This document shows, in pieces, positions 10,427 through 21,603 of a stretch of DNA of 64,000 nucleotides. The position numbers and the translations under genes are program-made. The notes under the pieces were generated by a model. That model was not told the DNA's origin, ran no database searches, and worked only from the letters and a program-made list of their open reading frames with translations. Positions within the stretch are counted from its first letter, which is position 1; each line of letters starts with the position of its first letter. The stretch is from Bemisia tabaci (lineage: Eukaryota; Arthropoda; Insecta; Hemiptera; Aleyrodidae), in assembly GCF_918797505.1 (NCBI RefSeq), contig NC_092798.1, positions 48,630,985-48,694,984 of the forward strand, read 5' to 3'.

Positions 10427-10905
10427 GGTGTTTGCCCATGTCTCCATTGCGGTGTTTCAAAATCTCCTCTGCCATTTTATTGTTTCGCAAAGAAATAAGT
10501 AGACTCTACAGCTTATTTTTTATGAATATTTTGCTGCACTGGAAAAAAAAAACCACATTGGATCTAGAGTCCAGACTCTTGAAAACATTGACAAGAAAAA
10601 ATACTCTTGATTCAATCGGATTTTTTGCTTGAATCAACACGAAATCCGCTTAAATGAAGAGGCTTGGTTCTTGATTTAAGCTAGATTCTGATTGAATCAA
10701 GAGTACTTTTTCTTGTCGATGTTTTTTTTTTTTTTTTTCTAGTGTGATAAAGAGGAAAAATCAAGGAAATTATCAGGAAATTAAGATTACTAGTTGTCCA
10801 ATGATAAAAAAAAACACCTGGGTGTTAGATTTCCTGTTTTACTGGTAAAACAGGAAATCTAGAACGTCGCAAACTGAGATACGTGGTTTCGCACTTTGGC
10901 CATCG
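10427..10905. repeat. Family I foldback (copy 2) interrupted by family A
   Basis: The left part (GCGGTGTTTCAAAATCTCC near 10450) and the right part (GTCGCAAACTGAGATACGTG near 10866) together make a family I copy. The A element at 10537-10744 interrupts it. The I copy is thus the older of the two. Confidence 0.65.
10537..10744. mobile_element. Family A foldback (copy 3)
   Basis: Starts CACTGG and ends CTAGTG, flanked on both sides by TG (2-bp target duplication). The right arm lacks the usual AGTCTGGACTCTAGATCC segment, which is replaced by a long T run at about 10722-10738. Confidence 0.85.
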
Positions 10906-11106
10906 AGCTCATGGTCTAAGATAAGTCGTTTTTTTATTGTGAGGAACGACCATCGATATGTCTTCTGAAAGCTCGGTAAAAGTATTTATGAACCCTTTCT
11001 GTAAAATTTTACAAAGCTTATCCGTACATTTCCCAAATCGTTGCTTCTGTTGATGAATAAATGCAAGGAATTTAGAACAGAGTTCTAAGTATATTCGATG
11101 TTCAAT

Positions 11107-11364
11107 ACTGCCGTGTTAAGGAAAAACGTCGTATGACCATTCTGCTGTCGTAAAATTTCCTCCGGCAAAATATATATTTTGGGGAGAAGTTATGCATATT
11201 TATTTATTTTAGTTAAACTTTCAGATGTTTTAGATTAATGTGTGAACAAAATTGACTAAAAATTGGAAGAAAAAAATATTCAGAATTTTTCCAGTAAATT
11301 CGTTTTTTATCAAAGAAAATTAGGCAACGCCTGAAGGTTCATATGCCGTTTTTCCTTAGCGCTG
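11107..11364. repeat. Family E repeat (copy 2)
   Basis: Full-length copy with inverted ends: CCGTGTTAAGGAAAAACGTC at the left and the complement of that type (GCCGTTTTTCCTTAGCG) at the right. Confidence 0.75.
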
Positions 11365-11830
11365 ATTCATCGGTACTGAGACGAATTACACTATCTTCGA
11401 CTATCCTTTGATTCAAACTGGTTATCCTATAATGCAAAGAAGTGGGTTCAAAATGGTCTATTCTGAAATGATTCGAAATTTGTTCAAATGAAATGTCATC
11501 TTTCCTGTTGTGAAGAATAATCCAAGGATATTTTCATCATCAGGGTGGACATAGATTCGAACAAACCTTTATTACTTTACTTATTTTTAGCGAAACGTGT
11601 CCACATTGATAGAATCAACTAGCACAAGAGTGTAATCATTATTTTAGCAATTTGTATGGCGTGGTGAAAACTTAAGAATACTCAGTTTTATGGCAAGATG
11701 CTTACCTATCGCTTCAAGAAATAGTGCGATCCAACATAAGAATAAAAATTGTCTAATAAATGCAAAAGACAGGGCTATGTTGTTGCATATTGCACATTTT
11801 TTTAAAATTTTATCGGCACTACACTTATTT

Positions 11831-11968
11831 GATTAACTTAAAACTTTTTTGAAAACCGATTATATAGCACTTACTAAATGTGCCCGCTCGAAATGGCCAT
11901 AGTGCGTAGAGAACAATAAGAAAGTATGGTCTGTATAATCGGTTTTAAAACAAGTTTTAAGCTAATCG
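11831..11968. repeat. Family Z hairpin
   Basis: GATTAACTTAAAACTTTTTT..AAAACCGATTATA at the left is mirrored by TATAATCGGTTTTAAAAC..AGTTTTAAGCTAATC at the right, around a loop of about 60 bases. Only one copy was noticed in the window. Confidence 0.75.
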
Positions 11969-11969
11969 A

Positions 11970-12620
11970 ATAATAACAAAAGACAAGAGAAAAATAAATA
12001 AATGAAAATAATAACGTAGATATGACTCATACTCTGAAGCGATTATCGCTGCTTGGAAAAAAGAATGAGATCCGTCGTTCCTCGAACGAAAAAACGTCAC
12101 TATACTTCGACGTTGCTTAACTTCTTTTCGCAAACTATAATTTTACTAGGAAACCGTTGGGCATAAAAAAATTGAGTTGTTATTTGATCCGATTTTACAC
12201 CCCAGGAATAGGTATGATGCGCTTATCCGTCTGGGAAATGACAATTTACATTTCATTTTAAATTACCAGAATCCTAGATCTTGTTGAAATGGTCACGTGA
12301 AATTGCATTGGATTTTTTTAAGGGAAGATCTTAAGAGGCTCTTAAGGAAACACAAGGAAAAAATTGTATAACAATTTTTAATCTTTAAATGTTGCATTTC
12401 AACAACGATAAACCTTTTTTTTGGCTACACAGTTAAAAATAAAAATGTATTACACTTTGTGACTCCGCCAGTGAGGTACTATAAATACGCCCTACTTACT
12501 TGACTTGCCGAGCCACAAAATATAATTCGGAACCAAGAAACAAAATAAAATAAAACATTTGTCGTTGGTTGACATGCATCATACAGACATTAAAATTTGC
12601 AAAGTAGTTATCCCTTTACC
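11970..12620. other. No gene seen
   Basis: AT-rich sequence with no open frame of note, no strong repeat and no recognisable RNA gene. Confidence 0.4.
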
Positions 12621-12623
12621 ATG

Positions 12624-12890
12624 TATATGGACTGCATTTTGCAAAAAGGAACCAAGAGCATTGCAATGTTCCTAAGATTGTGCAACTTCTCTTGTCTTGG
12701 AAGAAAAACCTGTTCATCTACAAACATTTTCTACTTCACACGCTAAAAACTGTAAATTTAAGACCAAAATTACCATGTAAATTTCATATTTTTGCATGAT
12801 TACAATAATTTTATTGCAAAGGGTGAAGTCGCACAATCTTAGCAACATGGCAATGCTTCTGGTTCCTTTATGCAAAATGCAATCCATATA
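12624..12890. repeat. Family G1 foldback (copy 1)
   Basis: The ends are roughly 60-base inverted repeats: TGCATTTTGCAAAAAGGAAC at the left and GGTTCCTTTATGCAAAATGC at the right. Further copies are at 21344-21603 and 28243-28496. There is no conserved ORF. Confidence 0.85.
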
Positions 12891-12899
12891 TGACTTCCC

Positions 12900-13320
12900 A
12901 TCGCTAAAAGACTGAAATTTCTTAGAAGTGGGGCAAGAGGAGGTTAGCGGTTCGCGACATTCGCAGTTGGTTCGGATGCAATTCTGCAACGGCATGCAGG
13001 GCAGGCGTGGCGTGGGGCAGAACTGGAGGCGCAGCAATTAAAAACTCATTTACCATGACTGTGGCTCTGTTTAATTGCAAACTATGCATATCAGAGGAAT
13101 CAATTAACTCAAGGTGTGTTACCTCGCCTTCCCCGGCGATAAGTCTCCTGGCAAACATGGAATTAAAGCCAGCAATAATTAATCATTTTTTCACAGTGAG
13201 ACCTTTGTGGTGTTTTCCTACTTTCCTTTTAATTTAATCAATGTCCCCTGATGATAAGAACCAAGTGTAATCTCAACGACGATCGCGAGAAGCTGGGAAC
13301 ATAATTCTGTTCTACCACAC
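12900..13320. other. No gene supported
   Basis: Moderately GC-rich at 12930-13030 with overlapping frames on both strands (up to about 78 residues on this stretch alone). None shows a domain or a convincing splice context. Confidence 0.35.
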
Positions 13321-13325
13321 GCAAA

Positions 13326-13580
13326 TACCGCCGTGCTAAGGAAAAACGCCGTATGCACCTTCAGGCGTTGCCTAATTTCCTTTGATGAAAAACGAATTTA
13401 CTGGAAAAATTCCGAATGTTTTTCTCCCAATTTTTCGGGCAATTTTGTTCAAGATTCAATCCAAAACATCTGAAAGTTATAAGGGAAAACACGCATAACT
13501 TCCCTCAAAAATAAATATTTCGGCAAAGGAAATTTTCGACAGCGGAATGCTCTTACAGCGTTCTCCCTTAGCTCGGCAGT
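13326..13580. repeat. Family E repeat (copy 3)
   Basis: Full-length copy; left end CCGCCGTGCTAAGGAAAAAC, right end CTTAGCTCGGCAGTA. The inner sequence includes the usual GAATTTACTGGAAAAATTCC and CATAACTT landmarks. Confidence 0.8.
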
Positions 13581-13584
13581 AAAG

Positions 13585-14259
13585 TGTGGCTTTCACTTCA
13601 TCTCTGAATGACATCGATACATTATTCATTGGACGTATTTTGAATGTGCGAGTAAGTAAGATCTTTCATGGATTTGATTACAGATCGTTAATGCTAGAAA
13701 GAAGACTAAAATTTCATTGGATGGAGTATACTCTACTAACTCTAATCTAATTTCACATTTTTTTAAAAATTGTTCCACGGAAACACTCAACAGAGTAGTT
13801 TTTCTTTCTTTCTTGGACCTAAATTGAAACTGAGTGCATTGAATTTAGCAGTAAAATTAGAACATTGCTAGTATCATTAATAGTTTGCAAAAAAATCCAT
13901 GGGACACCTTACATGGGCAACTTCAACTTAGGTATACATGTACAGTATTACTATGAATGTCGTGTAAGGCGCTTTGCCATGTAAGATTGTTTCAGTGGTG
14001 GAAGTGATCATAGAAACTTTTCTGCCTCTATATTCGCAGTCCAACATTATATCATGTATTTCTTGCAATAATTTCCAATCGGAATTTAGGATGACATGGA
14101 GCATTACGGAATGAAACCCTGTAAGCTAGGACAGGGGATCGAGCTGAGAGATTTTCTATCCCAAAGAACGGAACTTCCTCAGGAATAATTGGCTGAAATC
14201 AACTTCCCCGGAAGATCTTGAGAGAGAGACAAATATACACCGGCGCGTATGCACAATAT
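13585..14259. other. No gene seen
   Basis: AT-rich sequence without notable open frames or recognised repeats. Confidence 0.4.
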
Positions 14260-14516
14260 ATCGACGGTGAAACTACCAAACCACGTATCTCGGTTTGCGA
14301 CGTCGCAGACTTCCTGTCATACTTTATTTTTTAAATGAAAAACTACTTAACATCCAGTCTTGAAAATTTCTGTGATTTTTCCTCTTCGTGCGGAGAAAAT
14401 TCTGTGAAAATTTTAAGGAATGATATTGATTTGGTCTACTTCCAAAAAATAAAATGCGAGCGTAGATTTTTAAACACCGCAAACGAGATACGTGGTTTGG
14501 TAGTTTCACCGTCGAT
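14260..14516. repeat. Family I foldback (copy 3, best preserved)
   Basis: The ends are nearly exact inverted repeats: ATCGACGGTGAAACTACCAA plus ACCACGTATCTCG at the left, and their complement ending at 14516. At 257 bp it is short, and the 60-70-residue frames inside it are not conserved between copies. Confidence 0.85.
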
Positions 14517-14718
14517 ATTCTCTTACACTTTCAAGGGCCATTGAAAATTCACGTTCCCCATTCCGACACTTAGCTTCTCCGGGCAATTTCCCTCCTGCTA
14601 GAGATAAAAAATTTTGATCCGATTTTGGATCCAAAGTCTTCTTTTAGGTACGTCGGAATTTTCTCCCGTAAAACTCAAAACTCCAACTTTTCCAAATTAT
14701 GATCTCCTGCTAGGAACA

Positions 14719-14851
14719 TATGGACGTATTTCTGCCAAACGGAACTACCTATGTTGATCATGACGTGAGCCCTGTCATTCGTATATTCCCATGGGTTTCG
14801 GGGCTCATGTCTTAATGCACATGGTTCTGTTTGGCAGAAATACGTCCATAT
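14719..14851. repeat. Family D hairpin (copy 1)
   Basis: The stem arms begin TATGGACGTATTTCTGCC and its complement. The loop contains GTGAGCCCTGTCAT and a CCCATGGG word. Other copies are at 17896-18023, 32210-32335 and, diverged, 54829-54960. Confidence 0.85.
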
Positions 14852-15019
14852 AAAATGCTCCTAAAGGTCAAAAAGCGAAGTTGGAGATCCGGAAATCTTT
14901 TTCGACTTATTTCTCCTTGTTTTTACAAAAATATTCTATTTGAACTACAAGAATTTTGCGATCAAATCCCATAAAAAAATGACAGTAGTTTTACAGAAAG
15001 GTGAAGTATTTAACCTAAC

Positions 15020-15158
15020 CATCGATATTTCCCAATTTGAAGCCATGCTAAAGAATCGATTATTGAGGTGTTTGTCGTGAACACCCTGTCTATCGATCCT
15101 TTCCCATAGGTTTAAATGGCAGATACATCGATATACCGCATAAGAACTCCACGCAGTG
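15020..15158 (+). repeat. Family H repeat (copy 1, partly degraded)
   Basis: Shares ATCGATATTTCCC, AAGAATCGATTATTGAGGTG and CCATAGGTTTAAATGGCAGA with copies at 37463-37627 (minus), 42456-42617, 43653-43816 and 49972-50133. The left terminal CAGTGGCG is lost. Confidence 0.7.
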
Positions 15159-15159
15159 T

Positions 15160-15783
15160 CGCTGTCATAAATGGTGTGTTGCTCCATCTCTATGCGGTCT
15201 AGGAAGATCATTCGAGTTCCGGACGCAACCACCCGACATAATTTTGGTCTGCGTAATTAATAGCGGAACCGGAAACAGCATATTAATTCGCGGAAGGAGG
15301 GGGATGGGAAGGGTGGGAGGGGGAAGGGGTTGACCTCATGCGTAAAACGCGCTGCGTTTACCCAGATGAGCTGTGCGATAATGGAAACGCGATCCCAGTC
15401 TCCACTGATCACCTTAACCTTTAAAGGCCAAGGTCTTGCGGTCAAAAGGAGGGATTAGAAGGTGTAAGTAGTAAAAAAATAGATAATTTTCCGGGTGAAA
15501 GGAAGAATTTTTCACAAATTATTGGCAAACAAAATGTTTGCGAAAATTTAAACCTCAGTGCTGAAATTCCTCTCAAAGGCTTGCAGTAATAAGTTTTTCC
15601 TCGCTATTTTACAGAAATAGTCGACTGTGACTGAATTTCATTTGCCGCAAGTACCGTAAAAAATTATACAATTTTATCAGAATTAGAGGTTTCATCTCCT
15701 TCCGCTGAAAAAGTCCACGATTTACACATCTGAATTCACTTTATTCGTACCCTTCTCTTCTCTCATCGCACCATCGCCCGCTC
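15160..15783. other. No gene seen; purine-rich patch at 15290-15335
   Basis: A G-rich stretch (GGAGGGGG-type) at 15294-15331 is strand-asymmetric and could form a G-quadruplex on the + strand. The remainder is ordinary AT-rich sequence. Confidence 0.35.
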
Positions 15784-16002
15784 TACCGTGCTAAGGAAAA
15801 ACGCCGTATAAACCTTTATGCGTTGCCAAATTTCCTGCTAAACTTATGGATATTTTCCCTCTAATTTTACAGATAGTTTTGCTCGCAATTTCAACCAGGG
15901 CTCCTGATACTTTCAAGGAAAAATAATTTCCTTAGCAATTAACATTTTATCGAGGGAAATTTGGCAACACTCGAATGCTCATACGGCGTTCTTCCTTAGC
16001 GC
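15784..16002. repeat. Family E repeat (copy 4)
   Basis: Shorter copy. ACCGTGCTAAGGAAAAACGC at the left and CATACGGCGTTCTTCCTTAG at the right are well preserved. Confidence 0.8.
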
Positions 16003-16019
16003 TATCCTCCGTGGGTCGC

Positions 16020-16560
16020 CATGCCCCACACCAAAAGGTGTGAACACACCATCCATTCGTAAACGGCTCATGGCGCGAATTAAAATTTCACGCCAGCTCA
16101 GAGAGGCGGACGGAGGGAAGAGGCTCATTTGGAAGGGAGACAGCGCGGAGCCCGGGGGGGGGGGGGTGTCGGGGGGCGGGCCAAGATGGAGATCAACCGG
16201 GTGCCGCTTGCCACTCTTGGTTAGCCCCCCCCCCCTCCGACCCCCTTCCCCTCTCCCCCACCATCGTTACCGTCTGGAATCCGAGTTTGACTTTATTAAG
16301 TCTCTTTGTTTAGGTTCCAAACTTAATTGAATTGTATCTCAAGTCTAATTACTCGGCGGGTTGCGTTTATAATTACAACCCTTCCTCTTTTTTATTGACT
16401 TTCCGTGCAATCTCCCAGTAATTTACCGTCACCCCCTCCCCCCCTCGCCCCACCGGTTTTCGCTCCTCTTTCGCGCTCTGTCGCTCTCCTCTCTCTGTTG
16501 CGCCTGCGCGCTTTGCTTTCTCTAACAATTAAATGTATTGATTTTTAAGGTCGCGCGCAG
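16020..16560. promoter_or_regulatory. GC-rich, low-repeat island (candidate regulatory DNA)
   Basis: Contains G runs (16152-16163), C runs (16226-16236) and several TAATTAC/TTAATTG-type words that fit homeodomain binding sites (for example near 16320-16375). It lies inside Rx intron 1, where developmental enhancers are often found. Function is inference only; a 96-residue frame at 16040-16330 lacks any domain. Confidence 0.25.
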
Positions 16561-16730
16561 ATTGTCACTTTGCTGTTAATTTCCGAGGGAATTCCTGCGT
16601 GCGCTGGTTGCGCTTGTGATGGAGATTGATGAGCCCGTGCGATTTGTGCGAGGAGTAGGGTCGTGATACACCAGCGCAGTGGCACAGTAAATACGCTCCT
16701 CCGTTAGCGACGTTTCAAATTGCTGCCATA

Positions 16731-17169
16731 CACTGGAAATAAAAGTTTCTTTAAAAAATTTGACAATAAAAACAGTACTCTTGATTCCATCTGCACTGGA
16801 AAAAAACACATTGGATCTAGAGTCCAGACTCTTGACAACATTGACAAGAAAAAATACTACTGATTCAATCAGATTTTTGCTCAAGTCAAAATGAAATCCG
16901 CTCAAATTAAGAGGCTTGGTTCTTGATTTAAGCAAAAAACCGATTGAATCAAGAGTATTTTTTCTTGTCGATGTTTTTAAGAGTCTTGACTCTAGATCCA
17001 ATGTGTCTTTTTTTTCAGTGTGATTTTTTCTAGAATCAAAAGGAAATCTGCTTAAATTAAGAGGCTTGGCTCTCGATTTTAAGCGAAAATCCGATTGAAT
17101 CAATAGTGTTTTTCCTTGTCAATTTTTTTAAGAATCTGGACTCTGGATTCAAGAGACTTTTACTCAGAG
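16731..17169. mobile_element. Family A foldback, old copy split by a younger one (copy 4)
   Basis: The left part is 16731-16793 and the right part 17021-17169, ending CAGAG rather than CAGTG. Flanks are TA on both sides. It is more diverged than the copy inside it. Confidence 0.8.
16794..17020. mobile_element. Family A foldback, young nested copy (copy 5)
   Basis: CACTGGAAAAAAACACATTG to TTTTTTCAGTG, with TG on both sides as the target duplication. It interrupts the host A copy inside the word ATCTGATTTTT. It resembles the consensus closely. Confidence 0.88.
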
Positions 17170-17380
17170 TATTTAAATTTAACGAAACTAAACTTTTGAG
17201 AATCATCAATCGACTTATAATAGGGATCGTTGATTCTTGAAAGGGATAGCGGTAGCATTTGATGAATTTAGGCCAAACACCACGGCTTAAAGGAGTTAAT
17301 GCTGCATCATTATGACGCAAACAAAACCTTTGCTGTTCATTTCCGAGGGAATTCCTCGACGTTTTAAAATTTCTGCCATA

Positions 17381-17604
17381 CACATGCAAGAATAATGTTG
17401 GATCCAGCGTCCTGACTCAAAAAATTTGACAAGAAAAAATATTCTTGACTCAATCGGATTTTCGCTTGAATCGAGAGCCAAGCCTTTTAATTTAAGTGGA
17501 TTTCCTACTGATTCAAGAAAAATTCCGATTGAATCAAGTGTATTTTATCTTGTGAAATTTTTTGAGAGTCTGGATTATGGATCCAAGTAACTTTGTCCTC
17601 AGTG
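17381..17604. mobile_element. Family A foldback (copy 6, diverged)
   Basis: Starts CACATGCAAG and ends TCCTCAGTG, with TA on both sides. It lies at the position in duplication unit 2 that corresponds to the old A copy in unit 1, so it is its duplicate rather than an independent insertion. Confidence 0.8.
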
Positions 17605-17895
17605 TATTTTAATTTGATGAAACTAAACTTTAAGAGTCACTAAATAACTTTTATTGGGGATCGTTGATTTTTGAAAGTGACTGCGATAGTGTGTGATGAA
17701 TTTAGGCCAAACACCACGGCTTAGAGGAGTTGATTTTGCATCATTCCGCGCAAAGAACACCACAAATTTTCCAAAAAATGACCTTTAGAGAGCTGATTAA
17801 AGATAAACAGAGAACGATAAATCGCGAACATGAGAAAAACACAGATCAAGTTTGGCAGTGCTCTTTTAGCTTCAGAAACTGTTGTCAAAAGCTTA

Positions 17896-18023
17896 TATGG
17901 ACGTATTTCTATCAAACGGAACTATGTGCATTATGACGTGAGCCCTGTCATGCACATATTCTTATGGGTCTCAGGGTTCATGTCTTGATGCACATAGTTC
18001 CGTTTGATAGAAATACGTCCATA
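17896..18023. repeat. Family D hairpin (copy 2)
   Basis: TATGGACGTATTTCTATCAA at the left is complementary to the right arm ending at 18023. The loop carries GTGAGCCCTGTCATGCACAT and ATTCTTATGGGTCTCAGGGT. Confidence 0.88.
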
Positions 18024-18129
18024 TGCACGTAATAGCTGATTTCATTTAGAGAGTTATTCTTGAGTGGTCCTTCAGCTACTGTTATTTCTATGCCACGGGC
18101 TTGAATTCAGAAACTTTGGATACACCCTG

Positions 18130-18625
18130 TTCTACATGGAGAGCAAGGGTGGAAATACGAAATCCAGGAAAAGGACAAATTCAGTCGCATGCCAGCGGCT
18201 GCTCAGGGGAGAAAAGAGACAGAGACAGAGAAAGTAACACACGAATCACGCGAGAGTGAGAGAGACAGCGGATTCGGGGATCAAGCGGGAGAGAGTAATC
18301 CTAGCGGGCGCGGGCGCACGTCAAATTAATAGAGCTGTCAGTCTTTCCTTCTTTTTATTAACAAGCCTAATCGCAAACAAAAAGCCTCTTTTTCAGACAT
18401 CTTCACTCAATTAACCCGCTCGAGGACTTAGAGTCGCCCTTTCGCGCGCGCACTCCCCCGCCAAGACCCCGGCTGCCTTGTCGCCCAATTTTAGGGACTG
18501 CTCTGAGTTTTCGGGGGTGAATTTGAGACGAGCTTTGTGCTTTCGTCAATTCTGTGGCCTTTTTTAAGACAAAAATCTTGTTGGACCTCCAGGTTTTACC
18601 CAAATCTCGGCCGAGAGAAAGTAAC
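18130..18625. other. Purine-rich then moderately GC-rich stretch, no gene
   Basis: GAGACAGAGA-type purine repeats at 18210-18290 precede a GC-richer part (18300-18500) with AATTAATAG and TATTAACAAG words. It might be regulatory, but nothing specific supports that. Confidence 0.25.
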
Positions 18626-18627
18626 GT

Positions 18628-18755
18628 TAACTGAATCAGTTGTTTCCAAAAGGGAAAATGACAATTTTTGCATGAGCCTTGGGTTGCCTAGAAGGGCATG
18701 CTAACAAGATCATCAGGAATAGAACTGTTCCCTTTTGAAAACAACTGATTCAACT
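18628..18755. repeat. Hairpin next to a family E copy
   Basis: The arms read CTGAATCAGTTGTTTCCAAA and its near-complement (TTTTGAAAACAACTGATTCA) around about 75 bases. It directly abuts the family E copy that follows. Confidence 0.75.
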
Positions 18756-19020
18756 ATACTGTTAAGCAAAAACGCCGTATGAGCCATCTAGGCGTCGCCA
18801 AGTTTTCCTCACCAAACCATGAATTCTCAGAATTTTTTTTTTTTTAATATCCTCTCCAGAATTTTCAGAGGATTTTGTTCGCAGTTTGATCTGAAATGTC
18901 TCAAGTTTAAAAATTCGATAGGAAAATAAATCATTACTTTCTGCAAAAATAAACATTTTCTGAGAGGAAATTTGGCAAATTTCGGATGCTCATACGGTAT
19001 TTTTACTTAGAATGGCGGTA
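18756..19020. repeat. Family E repeat (copy 5)
   Basis: Full-length, diverged copy with left end GTTAAGCAAAAACGCCGTAT and right end CATACGGTATTTTTACTTAG. Confidence 0.75.
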
Positions 19021-19381
19021 TAGTTGAGGGTTGATTTTCTTTGAAGATCTTTAAAGATTCTTCGAGTTAATTTTGTAAAATTTTCAAATTTGTAAAATTT
19101 CCACTCGCAAGTTTGTTTTTCACTAAAATAACGTTAGGAGGCTCTCATTGTGAGTTTTTCATTAAATTCCTGTCGTACTTTGTAAGAGAAATTTTAAGTC
19201 GGAAGTGCTAATCTCTCATTTACCATTTAATTTTCACAATTTTAACGAAGTCAGCATGATTTTAATGAAAAGACGCGTTGCTCTCATGACTATCCGTCTG
19301 ACGGCCCTAAGTTTTGAAAATTGCGGCAACATGTGCCTTGGATTATTAGCGGAAGACGATTCCAAACCAACGCTACTTGGT

Positions 19382-19497
19382 CGCTCCTCTGACGTAAAGG
19401 CGTATCTCGGTTTCCACATGAGACCCAGAATGCATGAGTTCATATGTAAAACAGGGCTCACCTCGAAATTGAGATACGCCCTTACGTCAGAGGAGCG
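19382..19497. repeat. Family J hairpin (copy 1)
   Basis: The stem arms CGCTCCTCTGACGTAAAGGC and complement, then TATCTC...GAGATA, close around a loop with GAGACCC and ACAGGGCTCAC. That loop resembles the one in family D although the stems are unrelated. Confidence 0.85.
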
Positions 19498-19499
19498 CT

Positions 19500-20342
19500 G
19501 ACTTGACGTCTCGTCGCAACGTCTTGTTCAATTCCCAAGGGAGCAAGAGTCTGAACAAACGAAACCGACTTGTTAGAGGAGAAACAACCGAAACATGCAC
19601 ATTGGGGTTGCTCATCAGTCTACTACCAAGCGGTCTCTCGTGCTCAGCTGACAGTCCTCGGAGCAAGCTCTGGGCTATTTGTATCAGTATTAAGAGACTG
19701 AGAAGTCTCAGGGACTCTGTAAAATCCTGTTACATCCGTATTAAATCATTAGGATTCACAACAAACAACGGAGCTCTTACATATTATGTCAGGAATATAC
19801 AGTTCAAGCACTGATTCCTGGGTGAAATTTCGTGAGAAACACTATGCTGCCATTGGTTTTCTTTGAAATCACCGTCAAAGTTCAAAATAGCTCTCAAAGT
19901 CGAGGCCGTAATGGAGAAGATATACAACGCTACCCTGAGAGTCCACCTCTATATCAAGACAAACTCTCGATACAAAGATAAGGAGTAAATACTTAGCAGG
20001 GTTGCTGTGTTTTCAGTTTTGGAATCTCCTAACAAAAAAAAAAAGGCAACCATGTTAATTTATTTGCTCCCTATCTTTGTCCTAAAATACCCTAACTGAA
20101 TCAATAAAATAAGTTATGAGGATCATGAATTTGGCACCCACGTTAAATGTTTCAGCCCTGAAATTTTAGAACCAGTGAGAGACTTCATAAAAGCACTACT
20201 TTTCGTTCTCGATGTAGTATTCACGGAGCTGAAGGATTATACGATAATAATCGGAAATGTACATTAATTATAAGGGACCTTGATATCGGGCATCGCCGTC
20301 TCCTAGACACGAGAACTAAATTTCAACATTGCGAAATTTCCA
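19500..20342. other. No gene seen
   Basis: A 103-residue frame at 19503-19814 has no recognised domain and no splice or start context. The rest is AT-rich with a short A run near 20033. Confidence 0.4.
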
Positions 20343-20350
20343 CTCCCGAA

Positions 20351-21214
20351 CAGGGCCGGATTTTCCTACTTTCCGCCCATGGGCCGCCTGTATTTTGCCG
20401 CCCCCTTCTCATTCGTTTTGAAACATCAATAAAAACCATCAAGTGAACTTGCCAGCGGGGGAGGGATGCATAAGACTCGTTTACTCGTGTTGAACACATT
20501 TTTTGGGAGAGCCCTGTCAACACTTCTAGCAAAAGGTCACGGAACTTTGCGCGAAAGTCATGTTTCGTAAACTTATCTCTAATGGACAAGGCCTTCCATT
20601 CTTAAGAAATGAACGAAAAAATTATGCAAGAACAAACACAAAATTTGGTTTAATGATTTTAACTTCCACCGCCGCGCCGACTGCACCGTGTTTGGCGCAA
20701 TGCGTGAAGTATTCACGCAGTCTTGTAGGCGCTATGCGTTTCACGCTGACCGCACTGTGTTTGGCGCAATGCGTGAAGTATTCATGCATTCTTGAAGGCG
20801 CTATCCGTTTCACGCTGACCACGATAACCGCACTGTTTTTGATGCAGTGCGTGAAGTGTTCGTGCAGTCTTGTAGGCGCTAATATGTGTTACATGCCGAT
20901 TGCCGCGCCGAGGGCTTCTCCTTTTCATCTCAAGTCCTCGTCATCGTTTCTCCCTAAGTCGCGCCGTTTCAGGCCAAATTGCGTGTTTGGTCTCTCTCTT
21001 AACTCGACTAATTAAAAGTGTTGTCTCTTGTATCACTGAAAGACGACAAAATTAGAAATTACTATACTCTCAGGAAATGAGAGATTTTGTAGCCTTTTCT
21101 CGTTTGTAATTTTTTTTTCTAAATCCGATTTTTTTTACACCTACATTTAAAAAAATTGCAAAATTTGCCGCCATGGGCCGCGGCCCATGTGACCAACCCC
21201 TTAATCCGGCCCTG
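20351..21214. mobile_element. hAT-like non-autonomous element
   Basis: Terminal inverted repeats CAGGGCCGGATT and AATCCGGCCCTG are flanked by an exact 8-bp duplication, CTCCCGAA (20343-20350 and 21215-21222). Eight-base target duplications and CAGGG-type ends are typical of the hAT superfamily. At 864 bp it has no transposase-like frame; a 151-residue frame (20560-21015) reads through the internal tandem repeats. Inner sub-terminal parts share CCATGGGCCGC in inverted orientation. Confidence 0.9.
20683..20894 (+). repeat. Family N tandem repeat, three units
   Basis: GCACYGTGTTTGGCGCAATG-like units start at 20683, 20752 and 20830 (spacing 69 and 78; the third is preceded by 9 extra bases). Each holds GCGTGAAGTATTC and CTTGTAGGCGCT. 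The array lies wholly inside the hAT-like element. Related words form the palindrome at 2272-2347. Confidence 0.85.
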
Positions 21215-21343
21215 CTCCCGAATGGTATTTTTACTATGAAATTTTTCGCATTCCCAACTGAAAATTTCATTGATTTTTTTTCTCTAATTACTCACAAAAA
21301 TCAGCAGAATTTTGGTCATATTTTCTTCAAAAATGAATTTCAA

Positions 21344-21603
21344 GTGGATTGCATTTTGCAAAAAGGAACCAAGAGCATTCCAATGTTGCTTGGATTGAGT
21401 AACTTAAATTCTCCGCAAAAAATTACTGAAAACATAAACAAAATTAAATTTACAAAGGTAATTTTCGTCTTGAATTCATAATTTATCGGGAGTTAAGATA
21501 AAATTTGTTTAGATGATCTGCTTATATTCACAAGGTGAAATAAGTTGCACAATCTTAGCGACATTGGAATGCTCTTGGTTCCTTTTTGCAAAATGCAATC
21601 CAA
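21344..21603. repeat. Family G1 foldback (copy 2)
   Basis: Inverted arms AGTGGATTGCATTTTGCAAA and complement, with GGAACCAAGAGCATT inside each. Centre AT-rich. Confidence 0.88.

Larger units (their letters stand above)
16571..17755 (+). repeat. Segmental tandem duplication carrying family A copies
   Basis: Unit 1 (16571-17330) and unit 2 (17331-17755) share TTTCCGAGGGAATTCCT, a GCTGCCATA/TCTGCCATA word just before a family A element, then GGGATCGTTGATT and TTTAGGCCAAACACCACGGC in the same order. Unit 1 has about 110 bp not in unit 2, plus a younger A insertion. Both units carry the old A copy at the same site, so the A insertion preceded the duplication. Confidence 0.75.

Noticed and set aside
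15290..15335. G-rich tract considered as telomeric or a functional quadruplex
   Set aside because: Irregular G runs with no TTAGG-type repeat; only composition supports it.
20683..20894. Tandem units considered as a CRISPR-like array
   Set aside because: Units are contiguous and diverged without unique spacers, inside a transposon in what appears to be an insect genome.
20560..21015. 151-residue + frame as possible transposase of the hAT-like element
   Set aside because: It is largely translation of the family N tandem repeat; no hAT dimerisation or catalytic motifs are visible.
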